From: Actinospica robiniae DSM 44927
GTDB lineage: Bacteria; Actinomycetota; Actinomycetes; Streptomycetales; Catenulisporaceae
Length of the DNA stretch: 64,000 bases
Reading direction: 5' to 3'
Assembly: GCF_000504285.1 (NCBI RefSeq)
Contig: NZ_KI632511.1
Span: 3,035,372-3,099,371 of the forward strand
The position numbers were made by a program, and so were the translations under genes. Below, piece by piece: positions 6,531-14,187 of this stretch (position 1 is its first letter; the number at the start of each line of letters is the position of its first letter). Under the pieces are notes generated by a model that was given only the letters and a program-made list of their open reading frames with translations, did not search any database and was not told the origin of the DNA.

Positions 6531-8519
6531 ATGACTTCGGATCCTCCCGCCCTCGCAGGCCTCGACGATGTCGACTGGGCTTCGTTGGAGCATGCGTACG
6601 GACTGGCTGACGACGTTCCGGCTGTGCTGCGCGCGCTCGCGAGCAGGGATGACGAGCAGGCTGAAGCCGCGCTCGACGAGCTGCACGGCAGCATCTGGCA
6701 TCAGGGTTCGGTCTATCCGGCTACGGTCCCGGCCGTGCTCTTTCTGGCCGGGATCGCCGCGTCCGGGGCAGCGGGCTCGCGCACGGCGGAGGTGTTGCAG
6801 CTGCTCGGACGCATCGCGAAGAGCACGGACCTGCGCGGGATCGAGGAGCCCGACGCCGTACGCGGCGCGGTTGCCGCGCAGTACGACGCCATCGCAACCC
6901 TCCTCAACGATCCCGACGCCGAGATCCGCACGGCCGCGACGCTCGTACTCGTCCACGGTGCGGCGCAGGACGGCGCACGATCCCTGATTCTTCAGCGTTG
7001 GCGCGCGGAGACTGAGGCGTTGCCGCGAGCCGAGCTGCTGCGCGCGATGGTCCGCGTGGATGCCCCTGCTGCCGCGGTTCTGGCCGACGAGGCGCTTGAG
7101 GCCACCGCTGCCGCCGCCCAGCGCTCGCCGGACGAGGCCGTGCTGCGGGTCAGTTGCGCACTCGCATGGATCCTCGCCGGGCGAGCCTTCGACGAGCGCG
7201 CGCTCAATACGGCTTTGGCTCCCATCCCGGCTGATTCAGAGCTCTTTTATGTGCTCGTCGATGAGCTGGCTGAACGCCAGGGTCCGCAGGCTGCGGTCGA
7301 ACTCTTGGTCGCGGGACTGGAGCGCGCCCTCGGCGCGCCGAGCGGCCTGGTCGACCCTTACCTGCTGGCGGCCAGAGGGCTGATAACGGCTCACCGCACC
7401 GCATCGGGACCTTTGGCGACGCCGCTCGCGCGTCTGCTGGACTGGCCCGGTCCCGCCCGCCGCGCCGTGAGCCTGCTTGAGCTGCTTGAGCCTGCCGCAG
7501 CCGCCCCTGCCGCGCGGGATCGTCTCGTTGCGCTGGCCAGAACGGAGAGCGAGCCAGACTCCGACGATGCGGTGCTCGCCGACGAAGCCCTCGCTTGCCT
7601 AGCCCGCTGGAACGACGCGGTAGTGCCAGGGCTGCTGGCTGGCGCGCTCACCGATCGGCCCCAGACGCTCGACGCCGTCGCGGGATATCGCGCAGACCGC
7701 GAGGGCGTCGCGATGTCTTTCCATGTCGACCTGCTGGCTGCGATCCGGCGCCGCCTCAACGAGATCTGCGATGCCGCGCACGAACCGTCGGACGAGGTCG
7801 GGAACCCGTTCATCCTGGTCCGGACGAGCAACGAGCCCGCTCAACTCGCCAAGATCCTCACCTCGTGGGGCACACTCGCTCAAGCCGCCGCCCCGGAGCT
7901 GACTCGGATTCTCGGCCTCAAGCCTGTTTCCGCAGCCCGAGCGTTGGCCGCGATCCGCGCGCAGTCACCCGCATGCGTGGCGGCGCTGCACGACGTCGCG
8001 CGGTCCGCCGACGGGCGTGACGCAGTCCCAGCCCGCGTGGCAGCGGCTCAGGCTATCCGTACGCTGACACGGGAAGCAGGTCCGCTGCTGGCCGCGGTGC
8101 AATTCGGGCTCACAACGACGAGCAAGAACCCAGATGATCGCGCCACTGCGGCCGACGCCGTGGACGAGCTCTCGGAGCATGCCGACCTTCTCGTCCCGCT
8201 GCTTCTCCAGGCGCTGCAAGATATTCCGGTCCCGACACCGAGCCTGCCGGCCCACCAGGCGCGCATGGCACTCGGCCGCGCGCTGTGGCATCTCACGACC
8301 CGGCCCGCTTTCGTCATCGAGGTGCTCCGCGACGTTCTCGATCTCGCTGGTGAGAGCCTCACCGGCTGGACCGTCGCCAGGGCGGCCGAATTCGTCGCCG
8401 ACCACGCCGTCGAACTCGGCCCGCAGGCCCTCGAACTGATCCCCGGCCTCGAAGCGGCTCTGGCCGATCCCATCTCCACCGCGGCCGCCGCGCGAGCCCT
8501 GAGTATGCTCGCTCCCTGA
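6531..8519 (+). CDS. HEAT/ARM-repeat protein
   Basis: A 662-residue, Ala/Leu-rich, soluble all-helical protein without signal peptide or membrane segments. Repeats of the type DPDAEIRTAATLVLVHGA (near residue 125) and ALGRALWHL recur through the length and suggest a HEAT-like solenoid, often a scaffold for protein contacts. No catalytic motif is seen. The ATG at 6531 has only a weak ribosome-binding site. It starts 45 bp after the GNAT remnant and is followed by a strong convergent terminator. The biological role is unknown. Confidence 0.65.
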   Translation: MTSDPPALAGLDDVDWASLEHAYGLADDVPAVLRALASRDDEQAEAALDELHGSIWHQGSVYPATVPAVLFLAGIAASGAAGSRTAEVLQLLGRIAKSTDLRGIEEPDAVRGAVAAQYDAIATLLNDPDAEIRTAATLVLVHGAAQDGARSLILQRWRAETEALPRAELLRAMVRVDAPAAAVLADEALEATAAAAQRSPDEAVLRVSCALAWILAGRAFDERALNTALAPIPADSELFYVLVDELAERQGPQAAVELLVAGLERALGAPSGLVDPYLLAARGLITAHRTASGPLATPLARLLDWPGPARRAVSLLELLEPAAAAPAARDRLVALARTESEPDSDDAVLADEALACLARWNDAVVPGLLAGALTDRPQTLDAVAGYRADREGVAMSFHVDLLAAIRRRLNEICDAAHEPSDEVGNPFILVRTSNEPAQLAKILTSWGTLAQAAAPELTRILGLKPVSAARALAAIRAQSPACVAALHDVARSADGRDAVPARVAAAQAIRTLTREAGPLLAAVQFGLTTTSKNPDDRATAADAVDELSEHADLLVPLLLQALQDIPVPTPSLPAHQARMALGRALWHLTTRPAFVIEVLRDVLDLAGESLTGWTVARAAEFVADHAVELGPQALELIPGLEAALADPISTAAAARALSMLAP

Positions 8520-8528
8520 CACGAACGC

Positions 8529-8566
8529 GCGGGCGGCACCAATCCGCTGGGATCGATGCCGCCCGC
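8529..8566. terminator. Bidirectional terminator hairpin
   Basis: GCGGGCGGCA (8529-8538) pairs perfectly with TGCCGCCCGC (8557-8566) around an 18-nt loop, in the 59-bp gap between two convergent genes. It could stop transcripts from both sides. Confidence 0.65.
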
Positions 8567-8578
8567 CCGCTCTCGGGG

Positions 8579-10732
8579 CTACCGCGTGCTCAGCGTCACG
8601 AACTGGCCCGTGTCGCCCGCCTTCTGCTGCTCAAGGCGCATGCGGCCCTGGGAGAACTCGAGCGCGAGACCGCTGTCGCGGTTCACCAGGCGGTAGGTGG
8701 TCGAGCCCGCGATCGAGGTGCCGTTCGTGGCCACCGCCTGCAGATACCACTGGTCGCTGCCGGCCGAGGTGCCCAGGCTGCTGCTCGTGAGCGGCGTGCT
8801 GTCGGGCTGCTGGGCGGCGGACGTGGCGACGGCGCCGATGGCCCGCTGCGTGGCCGCCGTATCGCCGGAGATCTGCAGGTCCTGGCCTGTCTCCGGGTTC
8901 ACCAGACGGTAGAAGCCACTGTCGTTCCCGGGCGAGCTCGGGTCCGCCACCGGCACCAGCTGCCACGACGAGGAGCTGGTGGCCTTGCCGTCGCCGCCGA
9001 CGAGGCCGGGGCCGCCGTTCGCGTTCACGGCCTTGCCGCCGACCCGCAGGATGTATGAGGTCGTCGAGTCCACGGCGTCTCCGGCGGTGTCGAGCGCCTT
9101 GTGCTCGGCCGAGAGGCCGGTCGGGTCGGCGACGGCAGCCTGGTCGACGTCGTAGACGGCGCCGGACAGGTCGGAGATGGTGAGGAACGAGCGGCCGGTC
9201 ACGTTCTGGTTGGTGAGGCTGCCGTCGTCGAGCGTGGTCAGGTAGCCGCCGTCGGAGCCGGACGGGCTGAGGCCGACGATCGTCCACGAGTCCGGGTCGC
9301 CGAGGTTCGTGGTCTCGTAGACGTTGCCGTCGTAGCCCACGATCCGGTAGGTCTGCGAGTAGGCGTCGTAGCTGATCGCCGACTCGTTGTTGAGCGAGGG
9401 AAGGTAGATCAGCTTCGAGTTCGGGTCCTGATAGAACTGGCTGCCGGTGATGAGCGTCTCGACGTTGGCGGCGCCGGAGACGGGGTCGGTCTCGGTGATC
9501 CGGATCCCGCCGGTGATCTTCACGCCGTTCACGTACTGGTCGGCCACCCCCAGGACGTTCATGTTCTGGCCGGTCACCGGGTCGGTGTAGCTGACGCCCT
9601 GGGTCATCGACTGGCCGGTCGCGTCGTCCACGACGGTGTGCGCGAGCGAGTTCACCGTGTAGGTGTCGCCCTTGCCGTCGGAGAAGTCGAACAGGTGGTT
9701 GCTCGGCACGTTCGTCGACTGGTAGGACGCCGAGGCGTTCGCGCCGGAGCCGTTCCAGGTGACCGCGTCCGTGGTGGGCGAGTACGCCACGTTCAGTCCG
9801 CCGACCGAGCCGACGTTGCCGTCGACGCCGCCCACGCCCGGCTGCGACCACGCGCCGTCGTACCACTTCTGCCAAGTCCCGGACGCCATGCCGCCACTGA
9901 TCGGCGCGCGCGCCATCTCGGTCCAGCTGGCGACGGTGGAGGCGGAGGGCTTCTTGTAGATCTTGACGTTGTAGGTGATGTAGAAGTACCCGGTGGAGTA
10001 GTCCACGAAGAGCCGGCAGCCCGAGTCGCCGAACGGGTACGTCGTGCCCGGCGACGAGGTGGTGTCCACCACTTGATCGTCATCCCAGGCCGAGGTCAGC
10101 GCCGGCCCGGCGTACTGCCAGGACTGGCCCTGATCCTTCGAGGTGGCAAGCAGGATCCGGTCGTTGTGCAGGCCGGTCGAGATCTTCTCCGCGACGGTCG
10201 CGCCGGCGCCCTTCACGTCCCAAGGGTCGAACTGGTATTCGTCGTTGAGCAGCGCGTGCCAGGTCCCGGATGAAGGGTCCACCCACACGCCGATGACGTC
10301 GCAGTGGTCGTCTTCCTGCGGCGAGGGGATCGGATGTGTGGCGGACCCGTCGACCTGGTAGCAGACCGACCCCGGGTCGCCGTAGTACGCGTCGGCGGTC
10401 GCCTGGGTGGTGCTGCCGCCGACGCCGGCGCTCACCGCGCCGAGGTCGGTGTTGGTGAACGTGTTCGCCCAGGCGTGTGCCGGGTTCGTGTCGTACGGGG
10501 TGTCGCCGGTCGTCCAGTGGAACTGGCCGTCGGCCCCGATGAACGCCGAGCCGGCGATGTCGCTGAGCAGTTCGCCGTTGAGGTGCGCGGTTCCGGTGGC
10601 CGTGTACTGCGGTGGAGTCGCGGTGTCGGCCTCGGCCGTCACCGGCAGGGCCATCGCGGTGGCGGCGCTGAGCGCGACGCCGGGCAGCAACCGCCGCGTC
10701 CAGCGCGTCCGAGCGGAATCGGTTCGTAGCAT
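8579..10732 (-). CDS. Secreted protein with C-terminal ricin-type beta-trefoil lectin domain
   Basis: The start at 10732 is chosen over one 180 bp upstream because it gives a clean signal peptide (RRLLPGVALSAATAMALPV..AEA) and follows GGAGAGGAAAGGGA. The 717-residue product has a large N-terminal domain with repeated short sheet-forming segments (ATSKDQGQSWQYAGPAL resembles the Asp-box turns of sialidase-like beta-propellers). From about residue 550 it has a ricin-B-type trefoil with sugar-pocket motifs YRLVNPETGQDLQI and YRLVNRDSGLALEF. It is probably an extracellular glycan-binding enzyme; the exact hydrolase family is not recognised. It is divergent from the PL9-like lyase and shares its operator-like sequence. 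Confidence 0.65.
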   Translation of the reverse strand: MLRTDSARTRWTRRLLPGVALSAATAMALPVTAEADTATPPQYTATGTAHLNGELLSDIAGSAFIGADGQFHWTTGDTPYDTNPAHAWANTFTNTDLGAVSAGVGGSTTQATADAYYGDPGSVCYQVDGSATHPIPSPQEDDHCDVIGVWVDPSSGTWHALLNDEYQFDPWDVKGAGATVAEKISTGLHNDRILLATSKDQGQSWQYAGPALTSAWDDDQVVDTTSSPGTTYPFGDSGCRLFVDYSTGYFYITYNVKIYKKPSASTVASWTEMARAPISGGMASGTWQKWYDGAWSQPGVGGVDGNVGSVGGLNVAYSPTTDAVTWNGSGANASASYQSTNVPSNHLFDFSDGKGDTYTVNSLAHTVVDDATGQSMTQGVSYTDPVTGQNMNVLGVADQYVNGVKITGGIRITETDPVSGAANVETLITGSQFYQDPNSKLIYLPSLNNESAISYDAYSQTYRIVGYDGNVYETTNLGDPDSWTIVGLSPSGSDGGYLTTLDDGSLTNQNVTGRSFLTISDLSGAVYDVDQAAVADPTGLSAEHKALDTAGDAVDSTTSYILRVGGKAVNANGGPGLVGGDGKATSSSSWQLVPVADPSSPGNDSGFYRLVNPETGQDLQISGDTAATQRAIGAVATSAAQQPDSTPLTSSSLGTSAGSDQWYLQAVATNGTSIAGSTTYRLVNRDSGLALEFSQGRMRLEQQKAGDTGQFVTLSTR

Positions 10733-10776
10733 CGAAGTTCCCTTTCCTCTCCCCTGGGATACGGGAGATGAGGGTA

Positions 10777-10827
10777 GTAAGCGCTTGCTGTCTGGTGAAC
10801 GTACACGACAGACATCGGATGTGACAA
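10777..10827 (-). promoter_or_regulatory. Promoter and operator of the ricin-lectin gene
   Basis: On the minus strand TTGTCA (10,822-10,827) and TACGTT (10,798-10,803) are separated by 18 bp. GTAAGCGCTTGC (+ strand, 10,777-10,788) lies just downstream, where a repressor would block initiation. The AAGCGCTT centre is a perfect palindrome of the kind bound by LacI-family proteins. Confidence 0.5.
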
Positions 10828-10941
10828 GAGCGGGAGCGAGGTCACTCCGGCAGGTAGATGGCTCTACATACCAGCGCAAATAGGAATGTTTTCGGCGAAT
10901 CAGTGCCCGCATCTAGGTCGACTCGACGCCGTGCTGCGCTA

Positions 10942-10953
10942 GTAAGCGCTTGC
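10942..10953. promoter_or_regulatory. Second GTAAGCGCTTGC operator-like site, before the lyase gene
   Basis: The same 12-mer, with identical flanking AG on the left, occurs about 100 bp before the ATG at 11055. One copy sits at each of the two divergent promoters in this 322-bp gap, which implies shared control. No LacI gene is adjacent, so the regulator would be encoded elsewhere. Confidence 0.5.
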
Positions 10954-11054
10954 ATCAGCGTTGCCTTCCTTGCCGAACGGCCGCCCCGCTCCTACTCTCC
11001 CCGGGAGCGCTCACACCACGGAGCGCGACGGGCGATCACGCAGCCGGAGTCAGC

Positions 11055-12821
11055 ATGAGAAGACGCGCACTCACCGCACGCATCCTGCTGGCCTGCGCGG
11101 TCGCAGCCGGTACCGGCGGGCTCGTCGCGGGCATTGCCGACGTGGGCAACGCGGCCGGCGCGGCCTACTACGTCGCCCCGACCGGCAGCGACAGCGCCGC
11201 CGGGACGCAGGCAGCACCTTGGGCGACCTTCGCGCACGCGCAGTCCGTCGCACAGCCGGGCGACACGGTCTACTTCCGCGGCGGGACCTACACGTACACG
11301 CACGCCGACAGCAGCTGCTCGAGCGAGACCGCGAGCGTCGACGGGATCACCCTGAACAAGAGCGGCAGCTCCGGGAACCTGATCAACTACGTCGCCTATC
11401 CGGGCGAGCACCCGGTCTTCGACTTCTCGAAGGACGCGGACGACTGCCGGATCAAGGGCTTCGACGTCACCGGCAGCTACATCCACCTCAAGGGCCTCGA
11501 GGTCGAGGGAGTGCCGCAGAACAACGACCTCAACCACGAGTCCTGGGGCATCTGGATCACCGGCAGCGACAACGTGTTCGAGCAGCTCAACCTGCACAAC
11601 AACATGGGTCCCGGCCTGTTCATCCAGAACGGCGGCGGCAACCTGGTGCTGAACTCGGACTCGCACGACAACTACGACCCCAACAGCTCGGACGGCGCCG
11701 GCCAGAACGCCGACGGCTTCGGCGCGCACATCTCCGCCGGCTACCCGGGCAACGTGTTCCGCGGCGACCGGGCGTGGTGGAACTCCGATGACGGGTTCGA
11801 CCTGATCAACGCGTACTCGTCGGTGACGATCGAGGATTCCTGGGCTTGGCGCAACGGCTACCTGCCGGAGACCACCACGGTCGCGCCGTCCGGCAACGGC
11901 AACGGGTTCAAGGCCGGCGGCTATGGCGGCGTCTACGTCGGCAACGGCGTCGTACACACCGTCGAGGACAGCGTGGCCTTCGACAACTCCGCGGCCGGGT
12001 TCTACGCGAACCACCACACCGTGGCAGACAACTTCTACAACAACACTGGTTACGACAACCACCCTGACTTCAACATGCTGGGTATCTCCTCGAGCGGCGC
12101 GGCGATCGGGATCGGCAACCTGCGCAACAACATCGCGTACGCCGGGAGTCTGACCTCGAACATGACCGGCACGAACGCGGCCGACAACTCGTGGAACCTG
12201 AGCGTGACGATGTCGGACTCGCAGTTCCAGAGCGTGTCCACGACGGGATGGGACGCGGCGCGCCAGTCCGACGGCTCGCTGCCGGCACTCCCCTACCTGC
12301 ATCTGGCCGCGAACAGCACGCTGATCGACAAGGGCGTCAACGTCGGCCTGCCCTACAACGGCTCGGCCCCGGACCTCGGCGCCTTCGAGACCGGGTCGGT
12401 GACGGCGTCAGCCTCGCCGAGCCCGTCGGCCAGTCGCTCGGCAAGCCCATCGCCGAGCCCGTCACCGAGCAAGTCCGCGAGCGCGCCGCCGAGCCCGTCC
12501 GCATCAGCCACCACGCCGGTGCCGTCCGGTGCGTGCGCAGCTGCGTATGTGACTCAGACCTCGTGGTCAGGCGGCTTCCAAGGCCTGGTGACGGTGACCG
12601 CGGGCAGTTCCGCGATCACCGGTTGGACCGTCAAGTGGACACTTGTCAGCGGACAGACCATCACCGAGCTGTGGAACGGCACGCTGACGACCAGCGGCTC
12701 GAACGTCACAGTGACCAACGCCTCCTACAACGGCGCGTTGACCGCCGGCTCCTCGACCACTTTCGGGTTCACCGCCAACGGTTCCGCGTCCAGCCCGACC
12801 GTCAGCTGCTCAGCATCCTGA
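11055..12821 (+). CDS. Secreted right-handed beta-helix polysaccharide lyase (PL9-like) with CBM2
   Basis: A 588-residue protein started at 11055 (GGAG upstream, signal peptide ILLACAVAAGTGGLVAG). The mature part begins AAYYVAPTGSDSAAGTQAAP, the usual opening of parallel beta-helix lyases. It contains WWNSDDGFDLINA and NGNGFKAGGYGG, motifs seen in family 9 pectate lyases and relatives. A Ser/Pro-rich linker (about 450-490) leads to a C-terminal CBM2-like module (about 492-588, GWTVKWTL, TNASYNGALTAG). The inferred role is cleavage of pectin-like or other acidic polysaccharide outside the cell; the substrate is not certain. Confidence 0.75.
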   Translation: MRRRALTARILLACAVAAGTGGLVAGIADVGNAAGAAYYVAPTGSDSAAGTQAAPWATFAHAQSVAQPGDTVYFRGGTYTYTHADSSCSSETASVDGITLNKSGSSGNLINYVAYPGEHPVFDFSKDADDCRIKGFDVTGSYIHLKGLEVEGVPQNNDLNHESWGIWITGSDNVFEQLNLHNNMGPGLFIQNGGGNLVLNSDSHDNYDPNSSDGAGQNADGFGAHISAGYPGNVFRGDRAWWNSDDGFDLINAYSSVTIEDSWAWRNGYLPETTTVAPSGNGNGFKAGGYGGVYVGNGVVHTVEDSVAFDNSAAGFYANHHTVADNFYNNTGYDNHPDFNMLGISSSGAAIGIGNLRNNIAYAGSLTSNMTGTNAADNSWNLSVTMSDSQFQSVSTTGWDAARQSDGSLPALPYLHLAANSTLIDKGVNVGLPYNGSAPDLGAFETGSVTASASPSPSASRSASPSPSPSPSKSASAPPSPSASATTPVPSGACAAAYVTQTSWSGGFQGLVTVTAGSSAITGWTVKWTLVSGQTITELWNGTLTTSGSNVTVTNASYNGALTAGSSTTFGFTANGSASSPTVSCSAS

Positions 12822-12828
12822 CGCGAGG

Positions 12829-13812
12829 TCAGATCGGCTGGAAGCCCTTGGTGACGTGCTTGGTGAGCGCCAGGCGCATCGCCTCGCCGAGGCTTCCGGC
12901 GAAGATGATCTCAATGTTCTGTTTCACCTTGGCGGACACCTGGCCGAGTTGGTGCTCGTTGCCGACGGATGCGACCAGGCGCTGAGCGAAGGCCTGCTTG
13001 GCCGTGTGCGCCACGTCCCGGAGTGAGGCGACCGGCAGCAATTCGCCGGAGGGCGCGAGCACGCCGGCCACGGACACCTCGAAGCGCACCATCCGGCCGG
13101 TGAGCGCCGAGAGCACCGCGAGGGCCACTCCGACCTGGACGTTCGCGGTGTCGAGGGCGCCCTCGGTGGCCGGGACCGGGCCGTAACTCTGGAAGATCCG
13201 GAAGTCGTGGCCGGCGAACCAGGCGTCCCAGCCGCCGTCGCGCGGCGGAAGGAGGGTGGCCGCGTGGGCGCGCACGAAGGCGACGGCCTCGTTCGCGGCC
13301 TCATGCACGGCATCGACCGGCCAGTCCGTGACCTGCACGCGGCCCCGGCCCGCCCGGGCGGCGGCCTCGATCGGCACGAGCACGTCGTCCACCGGCGTCC
13401 AGGCGACGCCGAGTCGCTGCTCGGTGCGGTGCCGCGACCGATCTGAGATCCCGCTCAGCCGCTTGACCTCCGCGGTGGCGGTGATGATCCGCTCGAGGTC
13501 GGCCTCGTAGTCGACGACGACCTTCCCGTGGTCCGCCGGATCGAACCAGACCGGCACGTGCGCGCCCTGGAACTTCTGGGTGTGGGTCCGGGTGAGCACG
13601 GTCGCCTCGAACGGCGGCTCGGCCCGATCCTCCGGCACCACCCGCAGCACCATCCGGCAGTCGTACCAGGTGTGCGACAGGTCCTCGTCCGGGGCGAACG
13701 CCCCGCCGAGGCCGGATGCCGCCCCCAGCGTCGTGATCGAGAGGATCTCGCCGGTCGCTTTGCGGCCGTTACGGCGCAGTTCCTCCAACAGGTGCTTGTG
13801 CTTGAACAGCAT
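12829..13812 (-). CDS. Protein with degenerate Lon-protease-like C-terminal domain
   Basis: A 327-residue cytoplasmic protein. The ATG at 13812 is preferred over three upstream Met codons because GAGGGGGAG precedes it. The N-terminal half is not recognised. The C-terminal half (about 215-320) follows the Lon S16 proteolytic domain in order: the ALAVLSALTGRMVR helix, VSVAGVLAPSGELLPVASL, and a terminal IEIIFAGSLGEAMRLAL. The Lon catalytic serine (normally in DGPSAG) and lysine (in GGLKEK) have no equivalents here: the regions read ANVQVGVA and ASLRDVA. Proteolysis is therefore unlikely. It converges on the lyase gene with a 7-bp gap. Confidence 0.55.
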   Translation of the reverse strand: MLFKHKHLLEELRRNGRKATGEILSITTLGAASGLGGAFAPDEDLSHTWYDCRMVLRVVPEDRAEPPFEATVLTRTHTQKFQGAHVPVWFDPADHGKVVVDYEADLERIITATAEVKRLSGISDRSRHRTEQRLGVAWTPVDDVLVPIEAAARAGRGRVQVTDWPVDAVHEAANEAVAFVRAHAATLLPPRDGGWDAWFAGHDFRIFQSYGPVPATEGALDTANVQVGVALAVLSALTGRMVRFEVSVAGVLAPSGELLPVASLRDVAHTAKQAFAQRLVASVGNEHQLGQVSAKVKQNIEIIFAGSLGEAMRLALTKHVTKGFQPI

Positions 13813-13924
13813 CGACTCCCCCTCCATGGAGTGTCCACCCATCAACGCTCAGTGTACGGGCGGGCGCAATGCGTACGGTGCTCTTACTTTGACAACAGAG
13901 TTCAGATATCGCGCTATTCGGCCT

Positions 13925-14110
13925 ATGAGACGCCAACACGACTACGACCTCCCGATCAACCTCGCCGAGAACGCCGCGTACGTTCTGGGCGTCGTGGCCA
14001 CTGCGGTACTGCCCATCGTGCCGCGCACGCGCGCGCTCGGGACGAGTTTCGCCCTCCTGGCCCTCGTCGTGGCGCTTCTCGCGGCGAGGCGGGCCCCGGC
14101 CGCCGCCTGA
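13925..14110 (+). CDS. Small predicted membrane protein
   Basis: A 61-residue frame from ATG 13925 with two hydrophobic stretches (AAYVLGVVATAVLPIV and FALLALVVALLAARRA) separated by a basic turn, so it could be a two-span membrane protein. TTGACA at about 13,888 may be a -35 element. No family is recognised and no clear ribosome-binding site is seen. It ends 77 bp before the GH15 gene and may belong to its transcript. It could also be a chance frame. Confidence 0.4.
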   Translation: MRRQHDYDLPINLAENAAYVLGVVATAVLPIVPRTRALGTSFALLALVVALLAARRAPAAA

Positions 14111-14187
14111 GCCCCCGACGGGCGAAGGTCGCATTTCGGACGGATAGTGGTCACGACAGCGGAAGACCGAACTCCTCGGGAGTCGCC

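Noticed and set aside
9101-10273. 390-residue plus-strand frame opposite the ricin-lectin gene
   Set aside because: Val/Arg/Gly-rich antisense shadow of a gene with signal peptide and lectin domain.
13528-14187. Upstream extension of the GH15 gene
   Set aside because: It overlaps the Lon-like gene antisense and the small membrane ORF; the normal family N-terminus starts at 14188.
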